Below, one piece after another: positions 24,470 through 35,594 of a DNA stretch of 64,000 nt. Every line of letters begins with the position of its first letter. Within the stretch, counting starts at the first letter, position 1. Position numbers and translations under genes: made by a program. The notes below the pieces were generated by a model. The model did no database searches. It had not been told where the DNA came from and saw only the letters and a program-made list of their open reading frames with translations. Location: assembly GCF_019649055.1 (NCBI RefSeq), contig NW_026570236.1, forward strand, positions 1,488,001-1,552,000, written 5' to 3'. This DNA is from Paramacrobiotus metropolitanus. Lineage: Eukaryota > Tardigrada > Eutardigrada > Parachela > Macrobiotidae.

Positions 24470-25996
24470 ATGATTCGCAATAATACCACTACTGGCAATG
24501 ATACCGCATCCACCAGTAAGGCTGCTTTGGTGTACATCGGAGCAATAATTCCGATTTTTCAAATCTCATGTGAGATCATAATTATCTCTGTGTTTCTTTC
24601 GACTAAAAGGCTTATTACCGCTTACAACATCTACCTCCTAAATATTATGCTGTCACAGATGCTTTCTTGGATTGTTGGGTGTGCCACATACTGGAGCATG
24701 GTTGTGAGCGGATTACAAGCTGACCGCGGCATGTTCTGGTGCGCTATGGACGTTCTAAATGAATGGATCCTCGGTCCAGCTGCCGGGGCGGCGCACATTC
24801 CACTGGCTCTAAATCGGATGTGGGCCGTGACTTTTCCCCTTGTGTACCGCACTTATCACAAAAAATGGGTGGCAGTAACGAGCTGTCTTCTTCTCCACGC
24901 CGTAACCGTCGTAACTCGTCTCCCGCATTTTGTTTTGACTTTGTTATCTCAGGCGGGCAACGGCGGTCGCTGTGGGCTGAAATTCAATATCTTGCCAAAG
25001 TTAATGGTAGCAATTAGGATGGTTTCCTTGGCTAGTCTCGTTATTATCTTTGGATCGCTGCCGTATGTGTTGATCGTGCGGCGTATAAAGCTTAGGCGTA
25101 CTCAAGCCGCGACAGGTATGATTTCATAAAGTTTCCCCATGCATCAAGGGGTACTGCATTTTACGGGCTTTGGATGTATGTTTTTGGTTATAAGCGTAGC
25201 TGTACGTTTTTATGATTACGTAGTGCGAGTTATAAACCATGACAAGCAGCCAGTCACGAGGAAACAACATGTACAGCCTAAATGGAAAGCGCTACAGCGC
25301 ATCCGCCTTTGATTTTAAGCAGCAATTTTTCCTAAAAAATTGAAAGTGATCGATAATTTTTGATCCACTCCTTTGGGTTGCCTTGTGCTAAAGATCGTTT
25401 TACGTAGGCGGTTGGTTCAGCTGTGCTTCCCATATTGTAGGTTCTAAGATCCAAGTTACAATAGAATTAGTTAATTAGTCAGTTAGACGTATGTACTATA
25501 TCACTAATCCACAGAAGCATTACGCTTGTTTATTGACTTTCATAATATCATACAGGCTCTAGTTTTCCTGCAAGTATGTACTTGCTGATAGAGTTGACGG
25601 TTAATGTGTTCGATGTATTACGTAATTGCCAAACTTGTCATTGGTGCATGAGTTGCATTTTCAGCTCGGCATACCGTTTCCGGATCCCTGTCCATGAGTG
25701 CTAACCAGGTTTTCATGGTCTCCACCGCTGTCGATTTCATCCTTTGGCTGTCTGTTCCTGTATCGGCCTTAATTTTTCCATCTTGGACTACTCTGTACCA
25801 GTGGGCCCAACTTGTAGTAGGCTCCCTAGGAGCTATAATTGACTCGATTACGTTTGCTCTTTTCGCGCCTCTCGCAGGGGATATATTTTATGCAAAACTG
25901 AACAGGGTTCTTCGTTGGTTTAGTGCTTTGGCGCCAAAATCGCGTCAAGTAGATTCTGTGCGAATAACAGCTGTAAGCATTGAAATGAAACAGTAA
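24470..25996 (+). CDS. Rhodopsin-like GPCR, type B, two exons
   Basis: Intact 325-residue seven-helix receptor. Exon 1 is 24470-25115 and ends GCGACAG|GTATGA in phase 1. Exon 2 is 25665-25996 and starts after TTTTCAG with CTCGGCAT, giving ARHTV across the junction. The ATG at 24470 gives MIRNNTTTGND, matching the N-terminus of its paralogue at 28887. Helix 2 contains ITAYNIYLLNIMLS, and helix 3 ends in ALNRMWAVTFPLVYR, replacing D/ERY. Helix 6 carries WLSVP, and helix 7 has DSITF in place of NPxxY. A Cys in the helix-3 region (FWCAMD) and one in loop 2 (GRCGLK) could pair. Ligand and coupling are unknown. It is the middle member of three tandem units of type B receptor plus BTB sequence. Confidence 0.88.
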
Positions 25997-27239
25997 CTGG
26001 AGTTAAGGGCTGATTAACATATTTCGAAAGCCTCAAAGGATGACGATTGTATCATTAGACAATAGTACTGACCTTTCCAAACTGTGGATTGTAAAGAAGG
26101 CAATATTCCCCGCTTTCTTACTGCTACCGCTGTACTGTACTGTTTCGCTGGTGTTGATAGTATAGGTGTAGAAGCCCCTCCAGTACTATTCGACTGCATA
26201 CTTGCTATTCGACCCCTTTTTAAAGCGTATGACTCGCAGCTGAGTTCCAAAGTGTAGAGAATTTATTGTTCTGCAATTTACTATCTTATGATTGTGTGGA
26301 GAAAATCTAAAGATACGAATTTTACGAAGTGGTTTTCTGACCTGTACAAATCGCAATCGTCAGTTCACAACTCCGTCTCTCGCCGGATACCATTGCAGTG
26401 CCCATGTTTCGAAAGGTGATTTTGCCTTGTACTGTCAAAACAATAGTAGTGCAAGTGTTTCACTTACGCTACTGAACTGTCAACACTGCAAAAAGTGGAG
26501 AAAGTTCCGTAGTATGGCTGTTTGACTGTCTGCAGTAGGCTGTACCCAGTTTAACATCAAACCTAACAACGAATTAAATTACCAAGTTCAAGCTGTATGC
26601 CGCGCGACACCCTTTTGATTCGGTATCTCTTTGCACTGTTGTAAAGCAAGTTGCACTGAGCAGATCCGAAGCAAGTAAAAACATAAGAAAGTAAACGAGA
26701 ACATAAAAAACAAATATTAACGCCTGCTTTTAAGCATGCTAAGAAGCACTCTAAGGACAGTTTCACCTACTCTGTACTTCCAGATCTTAAGAGCGCTGAA
26801 TGCACGGGTTTCTGTGGTTGATTTCTAATGTTTTTATTGCAGTTTTTTATTTAACAAACTGAAGCTGATAATTGCAAAAATAATTATCTGAGTAATTAAT
26901 TCAATCTAAAGATTCTGACCTAATCACTGAATATTGGTCGACAGGTCGACAACACCTGTCATTGTGTATACTCGGTAGTAGTAGTACTACTACCGACTAC
27001 CGAATATACAAAATGTAGCTTCCCATATCGCTTTTGTCACTGGCACTGTACCCATTTGTTATAGCTTCTGGTGATTTTTATATCGAAAGATGTATCATGT
27101 AGACAAGTTGATTTTATAAACCATATGGGTATCGTTTGCACAACTCGTACATAAAGTTTCCCCGCTTTGGCAACAAGGTGTAATAAACCAGCCATCTCAG
27201 ATGATGTTGCCATAGCGTTTTTCTTTTGAGTTTTCGCAG
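25997..27239. other. Spacer between GPCR B and BTB fragment
   Basis: About 1.24 kb, nearly the same length as the spacer at 30068-31325 in the next unit, but little sequence identity is visible by eye. It contains the short hairpin at 26973-26995. No gene is supported. Confidence 0.5.
26973..26995. repeat. Short perfect hairpin, 11-bp arms
   Basis: CGGTAGTAGTA, one central G, then TACTACTACCG. A second small hairpin, GACAGGT...ACCTGTC, lies about 25 bases upstream. Confidence 0.85.
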
Positions 27240-27840
27240 AGTTTTCATATTTCAGCTGTAACATTGTTATTGAGGAGACCATCACAATGCCGTTTAACGT
27301 TTAACCCGTGGCAAAGCACTTAGGGGGTCCGATATCGACCGGCCACGGGCTCGGTGACTACTGTATTTTGTCGTCTTAAGGAGGATCCCAGAAAAACAGT
27401 TTCTGCCATTTCCCACAACATTTTTGACATTCCCTTTTCCGGAACAAACTGCTCCCGAGAGGGAATAGATTGTTTAATTAAAGCTGAGCGTCACAATCTC
27501 ACCGTCTTATTGTTCCTTGTTACCTTTGTGTTAGCTGATCACACGGACGGCTGACTTTCAGGTAAGGGAATAATGACATAATTTCCTGCTTGATGGAGAA
27601 TTTCGGCGAGCCCGTCGGATGACCCGCTGGATTTAATTGCTCGGTACTCTTGCCGTGGGGTTTGGCTTTACAGTCCTAGCCGGGTATTGCAAAGGTATAA
27701 TATATGATATTTTGCAGAGGTACAGATACGGTATGTCAATGAGTTTGGGCGATACAAGGACTGCTGGGAACGAAGCATCCATTAACCGCGTAAAACGCTA
27801 ACAAACACGTTTTGCCGGTAATTCGTCCACTACTGTTGCG
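27240..27840 (-). pseudogene. Decayed fragment of the BTB gene 3' end, copy 2
   Basis: Aligns colinearly with about 31320-32090 of the BTB gene. Shared stretches include TTTCATATTTCAGCT just before the stop region, CCGATATCG, TGAGCGTCACA, TTGTTACCTTTGTGT, CTCTTGCCGTGGGGTTTGGCTTT, GGGAACGAAGC and TTTTGCCGGTAATTCGTC. It therefore covers parent exons 4 to 6 with their introns, but it is shortened and full of stops. Because introns are included, it arose by DNA duplication and not by retrotransposition. It lies about 1.24 kb after the type B receptor ending at 25996. Confidence 0.75.
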
Positions 27841-27847
27841 CGAGTGT

Positions 27848-28207
27848 CACTAGCTGCGGCAAAAGAACTGACAAATGGAGCAGCATCCAACAACGGAGGA
27901 TAGATACTATAGATATTGGGTACCACTCAGTCACCATCTGAAAGACACACATACATCTTACTGTTACTATTTGCCGTCGATGCTGTCAGTCTCAGGGACC
28001 GTGGTCATTTTTGTAAGTTTCGTTATTATTATAAGACCAATGGATTACTTTGATCCGTTCGTTAGAAAACTTGCTTTCGCGATCTACATGTACAAACATG
28101 TATCTGTACGAGTATGACTAAAACACGGTGTTCGATGCTGCTTTGTTGCTACTGACGCCGCCAGTTTGGAGGGAAAAGCGCACAGTTTGGGTTTCCGTGG
28201 TCGGTAG
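27848..28207 (+). pseudogene. C-terminal fragment of a type A GPCR
   Basis: The DNA aligns with about 13868-14202, the third loop through helix 7 of the intact type A receptor: CTAGCTGCGG..AAAGAACTG, TTACTGTTACTATTTGCCGTC, TTGATCCGTTCGTTAGAAAAC and GTGTTCGATGC. Stops and frameshifts occur throughout. The breakpoint to the BTB fragment is abrupt at about 27845. No N-terminal half is present, so a truncated duplicate was joined here. Confidence 0.75.
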
Positions 28208-28209
28208 AT

Positions 28210-28886
28210 AAATAATAATCCGTAAAAAATAAAAGCCGTCATACCTGTTTTGCTTTCAGAAATCGCTGAAAATCGTTAAAACCGTTGTTACGCTTGATGC
28301 GGACTTCCTTATACGCTGTCTAATAATCCGACACTAATCGACATGCAACGCCCCAAACATGCTGTGAAGGCATCCATTGCACAAACATTATTTCCTACCA
28401 AACCTTGTTCAAAGAATGGAGGAACTCAAATGGCGAGGTGCCCTTGTACTTCGTGCAACGCTCCTTGCAGCTGATCAACTGTCTTTGCAGATTTTACACT
28501 CAGAACAGTTAGAGCATAAGCAGGCGTGGCCGGATCACGATTCTGCTAAATCAAGCGAGTACTGCACATTGTCGAGGGGATCAAGAATTTGCTTTGCCAA
28601 TCCAAGTGGAAGATATTATTCCAGGAAGGTATTCATCGAAGGTATACAGTAATCGGAAGTATTTGGTAAAGAAACCGTACATAATAGTGCTGACTCATCT
28701 GCATGCTTTTATGGATAGGTTGCAGTGTTCGTTGCCTCGCTGCATTATTCTTACTAGGTTTCTCCATTTTTACTAGGTTCATCCTTGGCACTGGATTGAT
28801 TTTATATTGCCCTGTAGAGCCAAAAACGTATTTTTTAAAAACATATCGAAGACGAAAGTCGCTCAAGCCTTCCAGATCCCCGAGAA
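28210..28886. other. Upstream flank of type B GPCR
   Basis: No gene recognised. It lies between the type A fragment and the next intact type B receptor and should include that gene's promoter; I cannot point to a specific element. Confidence 0.4.
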
Positions 28887-30067
28887 ATGATGATTCGCAA
28901 TAATACCACTACGAGTAATAACGGTAATGAAACCGAATCCACTGCTCAGATGAGTTTGGCATACATTGGAGCGGTTGCGTCGTTCTTCGAGATCTTCTGT
29001 GAGATTACGATTGTCTCCGTGTTTCTGTCGACCAAAAGACTGATTACCGCATATAATATCTATCTCATCAACATTATGCTGTCAGACTTACTTATCTGGA
29101 TCGTTCGGTGTGCCACGTGCTGGAACATGGTCATCCATGGGTTCCGAGCTAACCGCGGTATGTTCTGGTGCGCCATGGACATTCTGAATGAATGGATTAT
29201 CTCTCCCGACGCCGGGGCAGCTCACATCCCGCTGGCTCTCAATCGCATGTGGGCAGTGACTTTTCCTCTGTCGTATCGCACTTATCACAAGAAATGGGGA
29301 GCAATAACTGGCTGTATTCTTCTGCATGTTGTGACCGTGGTAACTCGTCTGCCGCATTTTGTGTTAAACATGTTGTTGCACACCGGCGACAGCGGCCACT
29401 GTGGGTTAATAACCAATGTTCTGCCAAAACTGCTGGCGCTGATAAGAATGGTCTCCATGTCCAGTCTGGTAATCATATTTGGATCGCTGCCGTATGTGCT
29501 GATCATGCGACGTTTAAAGCGTAGACGCGTTCAAGCCGCGACAGGTGAATTAAATCCACTGTCTCCATTCATTGTGTATCGGTTTCACATGTTTTACAGA
29601 TTTTTCGCTTAATGTTAAACAGTCCTTGGCGGAAACACTTACAATATAATGAAACAAAATGTAATGTCCATTTTTGAACGGCAGGCAACTTCAGTGTATC
29701 AGTTCTCAGTATTGTCTTTGTGGTATTTTTAGCTCGGCAGGCTGCGCCCAGATCCTTGGCAGTTAGTGCTAACAAGGTCTACGTTGTATCCACCACTTTC
29801 AGTTTCATCATGTGGCTGCCAATAACTGTGTCGACCATGTTATTTCCATCTTGGAATACGCTGTACCAGAGCACCGTACTCTTTGGCGCCCTGGGGTCGG
29901 CAATCCACTCCGTCACGTGTGCTCTTTACGCGCCCCTCGCACGGGATATATTTTCTGGAAAACTCTGCAGTTTTTTGTCTTTGTTTGTCATTTTGGCGCC
30001 AAAACCGCGCAAAATAAATGCCGAGAATACAAATGAAACAACAGCTAAAACCCGCGGCCACCAGTAG
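28887..30067 (+). CDS. Rhodopsin-like GPCR, type B, two exons
   Basis: Intact 330-residue receptor and the best-preserved type B member. Exon 1 is 28887-29544 (ends GCGACAG|GTGAAT, phase 1). Exon 2 is 29733-30067 (starts after TATTTTTAG with CTCGGCAG, giving ARQAAP). Two adjacent ATGs (28887, 28890) are possible; the paralogue at 24470 aligns with the second. The N-terminus has an NTT sequon. Helix 2 contains ITAYNIYLINIMLS, helix 3 ends ALNRMWAVTFPLSYR, helix 6 has WLPITV, and the helix-7 region reads IHSVTCALYAPLARDIF in place of NPxxY. It is followed after 1.26 kb by the complete BTB gene, the arrangement from which the two upstream units appear to have been copied. Function is unknown beyond probable G-protein signalling. 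Confidence 0.88.
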
Positions 30068-31325
30068 TCGCGGAGATCGAAGAAAATGCATGCTTCACAC
30101 TTTGCTGGATATACTTTGAATCAGTTTGATTGCATACGGTGACCCGTAACCACTGCATCATGCAACTCCTAAATAAACTATTAACTGCAGGTCGCGCTGC
30201 AGTACTGATTCTTGACACTGTTGGCAATTTACGGTTTTCTTTGCAGTAGACGTATACGCAACAAAAAAATTATTTACACGAATGCAAAGGTACAAATGTA
30301 GAAGTGCAGCAAATTATTTAAACGTATTTACTCAGAACATAATCAGTCATACCCTTATGGTTAGCCGATATTAACCATCTTATCAGGAATACTGCTTATA
30401 AACAGTCTTACGAGAAACAGAAAACACATACCGCCGTTGGTCTGACATACAGTTGTTTCTGAGCCCCGATATTGCACGCTGCAAGTTCAAATGGAAGCTG
30501 AAAGGGCCGCCCTGAGGGATGAATCTGCAGTTATGTACCAGTTACATACCAGTTTGTTTACCAGTTACGTACGAATGCTGCTTAGTACGAGGCCTGATTT
30601 TCTCGACTTTTCATTCACGCATCCGGACGGTGTGGCCCTTTGAATGCTCATATCCCAAAAGGATGGTGACTCACACCATCTCAATTCTGGACTTCCGGTA
30701 GCACCAAGTAGGTCGAAACCAACACGATCAGAAACTAGACCCGTTTTCACTCACATAGCCAAAAAGTTTTGTTAAAAAATTATTTCTTTGAAATTTGTTA
30801 CTGAATTAATAAGGTCACTTCTGGTGTGAGTAACCGTGCTAGTAGACGATAGTGAGCGATAATTACAGGTTCCATGTTTCTTTTCTTGTCCTTTCATGAT
30901 ATAAACCGTAAAGCACCAAATTACAATTTTCTGACCTCTTAAAACGGATAGAAGTTAACGTGCTACAGAGTACAGGCTACAGTATATCACTCTGCAGTTG
31001 TTCCGTGAACATCCTCACTGAATATGTATTGGCCGATAATTCTGGCACTTCGTATGCGATTGTGATTCTCCTATCGATTTCGAGCGGAAAATTGGCATTC
31101 TGTATTGTATAAAAGGGGTAGGTGTATGCATGTATCGTATCACATAAACAATGACACATCGTAGTAACAGAAACAATGGCTACTGTAAAATATAAAGCAA
31201 AGTGGGATCGATGAGATCGCCACTCACGAAAACAAACATACTTTTAACAACACAATGTGGTAGAAAATAATTCTAAATGACACTGGCCTACCGCTTTCCC
31301 GTTTTTCTCGAAGAGAACATTAATT
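30068..31325. other. Intergenic, 3' flanks of GPCR and BTB gene
   Basis: Convergent ends of two genes. No coding frame is supported. Confidence 0.5.
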
Positions 31326-34300
31326 TCATATTTCAGCTATAACATCGTTATTCGCGGGGACTGCTGCATGACCTTTCGCACGGGGCGGTGCACTGGGGCG
31401 CCCGATATCGGCCGGCGGTCGTTCCGGCGACCATTTCATTGTCTTGGAGATGATGCCGGGAAAACCGTTTTTCCCTTTCTTCCCCACATCTTTACTCTCC
31501 CGTTTGTCCGCAATAACGACCATTCCATCATCCACCACGGATTTTGGCCGATGGGGAATAGGCGGTTTATCACGGAGCGTCACATTGACTGCGCTATCGT
31601 CTCTCGTGACCTTTGTGTCGGTGGGACGCGCGGGACGCTTTACCGCTGGAGAACTGGCGGCCGAGGACGAAGAAGAGGAAGACGACGATTTCTTAGACGT
31701 AAGTTCCTGCTTCTGCATGATTTCGGCCAGGGACGTTTCGCTGGGTTTGCGCTCCATGCTCTTGCCGCGTTGTTTGGCTTTGGATTCCTTTCCCTTTTTC
31801 TGCGGGGGTAGTATGTGTGTATGAGCGATACAGGGATTGGCATACTGTATGGTACTGAGCCAGGCTAACCTTGTCTAGGGCGAAACGCTGGCGCAGCTTG
31901 TCGACGAAGTTGGAATTGTCCGGCTGCTCTTTGATTACCATGTATGGGCCATCGGAACTTTGGGAACGAAGCGGCCTAACAGCACGCGAATTACCGTTTT
32001 ATTAGTGTTAGAATTACCGAATAACTTTGCAGCTATTTTATCAGCGTAGTACGTACAAGTGCATTTTTGCCGGCAATTCGTCGACTGATACTTCGGTGTA
32101 ACCGGGTGGCGGTTTGGAATAGAACACAGATTCTCCATTAGCTGCAAGTAATGCTAGTCTTGAAAATTGTAATAATTTTATCATCACATATATTAAATCA
32201 TTAACATCTGTTGCCTCCTCATTCTGTCGAAATAAAACTAAACATACAGATAATTCGCATAAAATTAATATGATACATATGCCAGTTAAAGTAAACAACA
32301 TGTTGACACTGACTATGTTGCGTTCGCGTCTTGGGAACGAATGCTACTCTTAAGGTGGCAGCTGGCAACTGGCAAGACGATAACGAAGCAAAAGTCTGCA
32401 GCAAAACTTACCGGGTTTTGCCGGTACCGGCTTTGGTTGTACAATTGGAACGCCATTAACCGGCGGAGCAGGTGGCGCTTCCAGCGGCTGCGATACGGCG
32501 GTTATTGGGAATTTCGGTGATGGCTTCACTTCGTTGGATTTGATTTCTGCAAACACCGCGTCGTGAGTCAATGTTTGACCTGTCACATATACAATGGTAC
32601 TAATCAAACGTACTTTGCTTCATGCCACGCGGTTTCATGGTGAATTCGCCCAAATTCTTGGTCTGATCCAACAAGTAATAACTCACAATCAACTGCTCAT
32701 GTTCCGTGAACACCCCGCTGTTCTTCACCAATCCGGCCAGGTTCTCCTTAGGAATGGACACCAGACGGAAGTCCCGGATAAATGACTCCATGGTCCTCCT
32801 GACCTTTGGTTTCTGCAGTTCGAAATCCGCGGTTTGTTTCTTCTTCTTCTCTTCTTTGTTTTTCTTTTCTTTCTTTTCATCATCGCTGGACGAACTGCTA
32901 CTGCTGCTGCTGCTGGATGACCTTTCCTTGGGTTCCCGCAGATTCGCCCATTCCAGTACGCGCGCAAATACCGCCGCTTCGGTGATTCCACTAAAGCTAT
33001 CTAGAGCTAAGAGCTTCTTAATAAAATTTTCCGATACCCGTACGAACAGCGGATCCATGACGACGAGATCGGTGGTGTCCTGGATAATGTCGAAACAGGG
33101 TTTCTCCAGATCCGTGATCCCCAGATCCAGCGCGCGCTGCGTGAGCATGATGAAGTGCCGCGGACGAAAGTGCGGAAGGCGTTGAAGGAGGAGATCTTTC
33201 ATGATATCGTACAGGTAGTGCATATCGTAGGTATGGGCCGCGTGTAAGAGATGCACAGCCTCTAGAACGCGTTGGGGAGGGCGGAGCTTACCGGTATAGG
33301 TGTATTGGATGATGGTGTGAAAGATTTCCGGTGAAGTATCTATAAATCGCACCTTTTTGGGTTATAAAGATTTTTTAATAAGATTTTCTACACTACTTGA
33401 AGAATGTATCAATGATAAATTTGTTATCGAAGCGGTCTGTTTCTGCGTAGTACTTATACAATTAATTGCAAATTAATTTAATTAAATGTGTAAATGTTTG
33501 CGGAATTTTGAAACTGCAGTATACTAAGCCAGGCAAGTGTGGATACATGCGCCGATTGGCCGATATCAATCTGTAAGCTACTCGCTGCATTATTGAGTTA
33601 CAGAAAAAAATTTTGACGCCACCCGATCCTTGGAGGTGTATAAAGGGTACGTATTGATATTATAGTGCACAAGCGTTAGAACTACCGCCTCATTTGCCGC
33701 CAACGTACAGAGTATATAGAAGCCCTTTTACTACGATTGCAACGGCGAGTGATTATAATTCGTGTATTTCGAAGTACCCATCATCCCATTCAAGATTAAT
33801 CCCGGATTTATCTACGCAAAAACAAATTGTAAAAACAGCTGCGCTGGCGCAGTTATGAGAAACATTAAAGTGACTACCGGGAATAACGGGTCTATTGTCA
33901 GACTGTTAACAGTCGGGTTTTTGATTTCTGTCAGCTTCTCTGCGTGCGTGATAATTTACTGTTCGACGACAACTTAACTGTGAAATCTAAACAAAATATC
34001 CAAACCTAAGAAATATTTTTGAATATTTTATTAAGTACGTTCTGTACAGATAAGTGTGAAAATATTCAAATTTAAAATAGTAACTTCTCATTCAAACCTG
34101 CTACACCTGTTTTATATTAAAGCGGGAAGTATACAATACCGTACGTTCAACACACAGGGAATTTTTAGATTTCTTTTCGAATTTTTTACGTCTTCCATAG
34201 ATAAAAAGTGTACTTACAGTACGTATGCGAATGCACTTACCGGCTATGGTTATTTCATCATCACGTTCGTGTTCTTTTAAAATCTTGGCGAACGTCGCGC

Positions 34301-34544
34301 TCCGTGTAGCCAGTATCAGCCGGTGCGCTTTGATACGACTGACATTATCCCCGTTTCCCACGATAAAAAGAACATCCTTATATCCCTCTAACGCCTCATC
34401 ATCCAGCAACGCCCGTAGCCACACGCGTAAATCCGTCTGCTCGTTAATATCTCCGGCCGGCGTTTCCACAGAATCTTTGCGAAACAGCACTGCATATTTG
34501 CCATTATAATCGATCTCTCCATCAAAAAATTCTTCGTCTTGCAT
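31326..34544 (-). CDS. BTB-BACK domain protein, six exons
   Basis: Predicted 620-residue protein with an N-terminal BTB/POZ domain (self-association, often a CUL3 adaptor) and a BACK domain, but no Kelch repeats. Exons: 34544-34241, 33339-32614, 32579-32412, 32141-32057, 31975-31870, 31799-31326; phases agree throughout. The ATG at 34544 starts MQDEEFFDGEIDY. BTB landmarks are DVLFIVG, KAHRLILATRSATF and DTSPEIFHTIIQYTYTG (about residues 55-125). BACK contains MDPLFVRVSENFIKKLLALD and AAVFARVLEWA. A low-complexity tract of Ser, then Glu/Lys, then Pro follows (ERSSSS...DDEKKEKK, EAPPAPPV). The last exon repeats a Ser tract and ends basic and Pro-rich. The donor of exon 5 (AAG|GTTAGC) is the weakest site. 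Two decayed copies of its 3' half lie at 23.1 and 27.2 kb. Confidence 0.85.
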
Positions 34545-35594
34545 TTTTTATAACCGAAAATAAACCTAAATCGAAGTATAAAAATCTAAAATTACGGGAA
34601 TAAAAAATTAAATAAATCCGGCAAAAAATTACAATCAAATTCAAGAAAAAATTAAAACAATTCGACACGAATACGATCGTGCGCGCAACAATGATGAAAA
34701 TGCGCCTGTCGGTCCGGCATTATAAAACAGGTACCGGAAATCACAGCCGTGCGTGTGAGTCAAAACTAAACAAATAAAAACGGCGATAAACACGACGATC
34801 ACCGGTATCGTGTATGTGTAACACAGCCATAGCGGTACGATTGTGTATGTACCGTGGATGATTGCCATGCTCCATAAAGCTATCCGGTCGTCATAAATCT
34901 TTACCATGTGTAAACCCCAATGTACATGTGTAATGTATGTGTTCCCAAACATTGCTAACAAGTTTACCGGTCGGGGCGTCAAAATGTATGCACAGTGTAT
35001 AACATAGCAACTCACAATCAGCTGTGTTAGTCAGGCGGGCGCTGGCTACGCATGGAAAGGTTAACAATCCGCCGGGTTATTCAGATTAGTGCCTGTTTGC
35101 ATACAAAATGCATTATTCCTAGAATTTTCAGTGTCACATAATATTATCTGCCGATTACTTTCAACTGTACCTACATGTGCGATTTGTACGGTGGCTAATG
35201 TGTGCCGCATATAACAAACCAAAATTTATTCATAATAAATCGACTGAGGGCAACTACGTCCCGTTATAATTTCACCGGAACAAGACGCTCTAATAATTTT
35301 AATCAACTCTTTAAAATGATTGATTTAATTTGTGACTAATGTTTTTGTTTTTTCGCTAACTGTAACATACTCAGATATGAGATAAAGTATGATATTATTG
35401 TAAACTTGTGCGCTATAGTAAAAATCAAGTACGATGGATTCTCGCATATGCACGAGTATTTATTATGCTTTCCATAATTCTCAATTCTTGAACCAATTTG
35501 GTACAATCAGACATTAAGGAAAATCGAGCACGTTAAACAGAAAATAAAAATCTGATTGCAGTTGTGCTTGTGCAAACAGGTGTCCTATTTCAGG
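34545..35594. other. Intergenic upstream of BTB gene
   Basis: Between the BTB start and the end of the modular protein gene, both on the minus strand. It should hold the BTB promoter. No gene is supported. Confidence 0.5.

Noticed and set aside
33638-33650. TATAAAG box as a promoter
   Set aside because: It lies in the first intron of the BTB gene, with no transcript start or gene on that strand.
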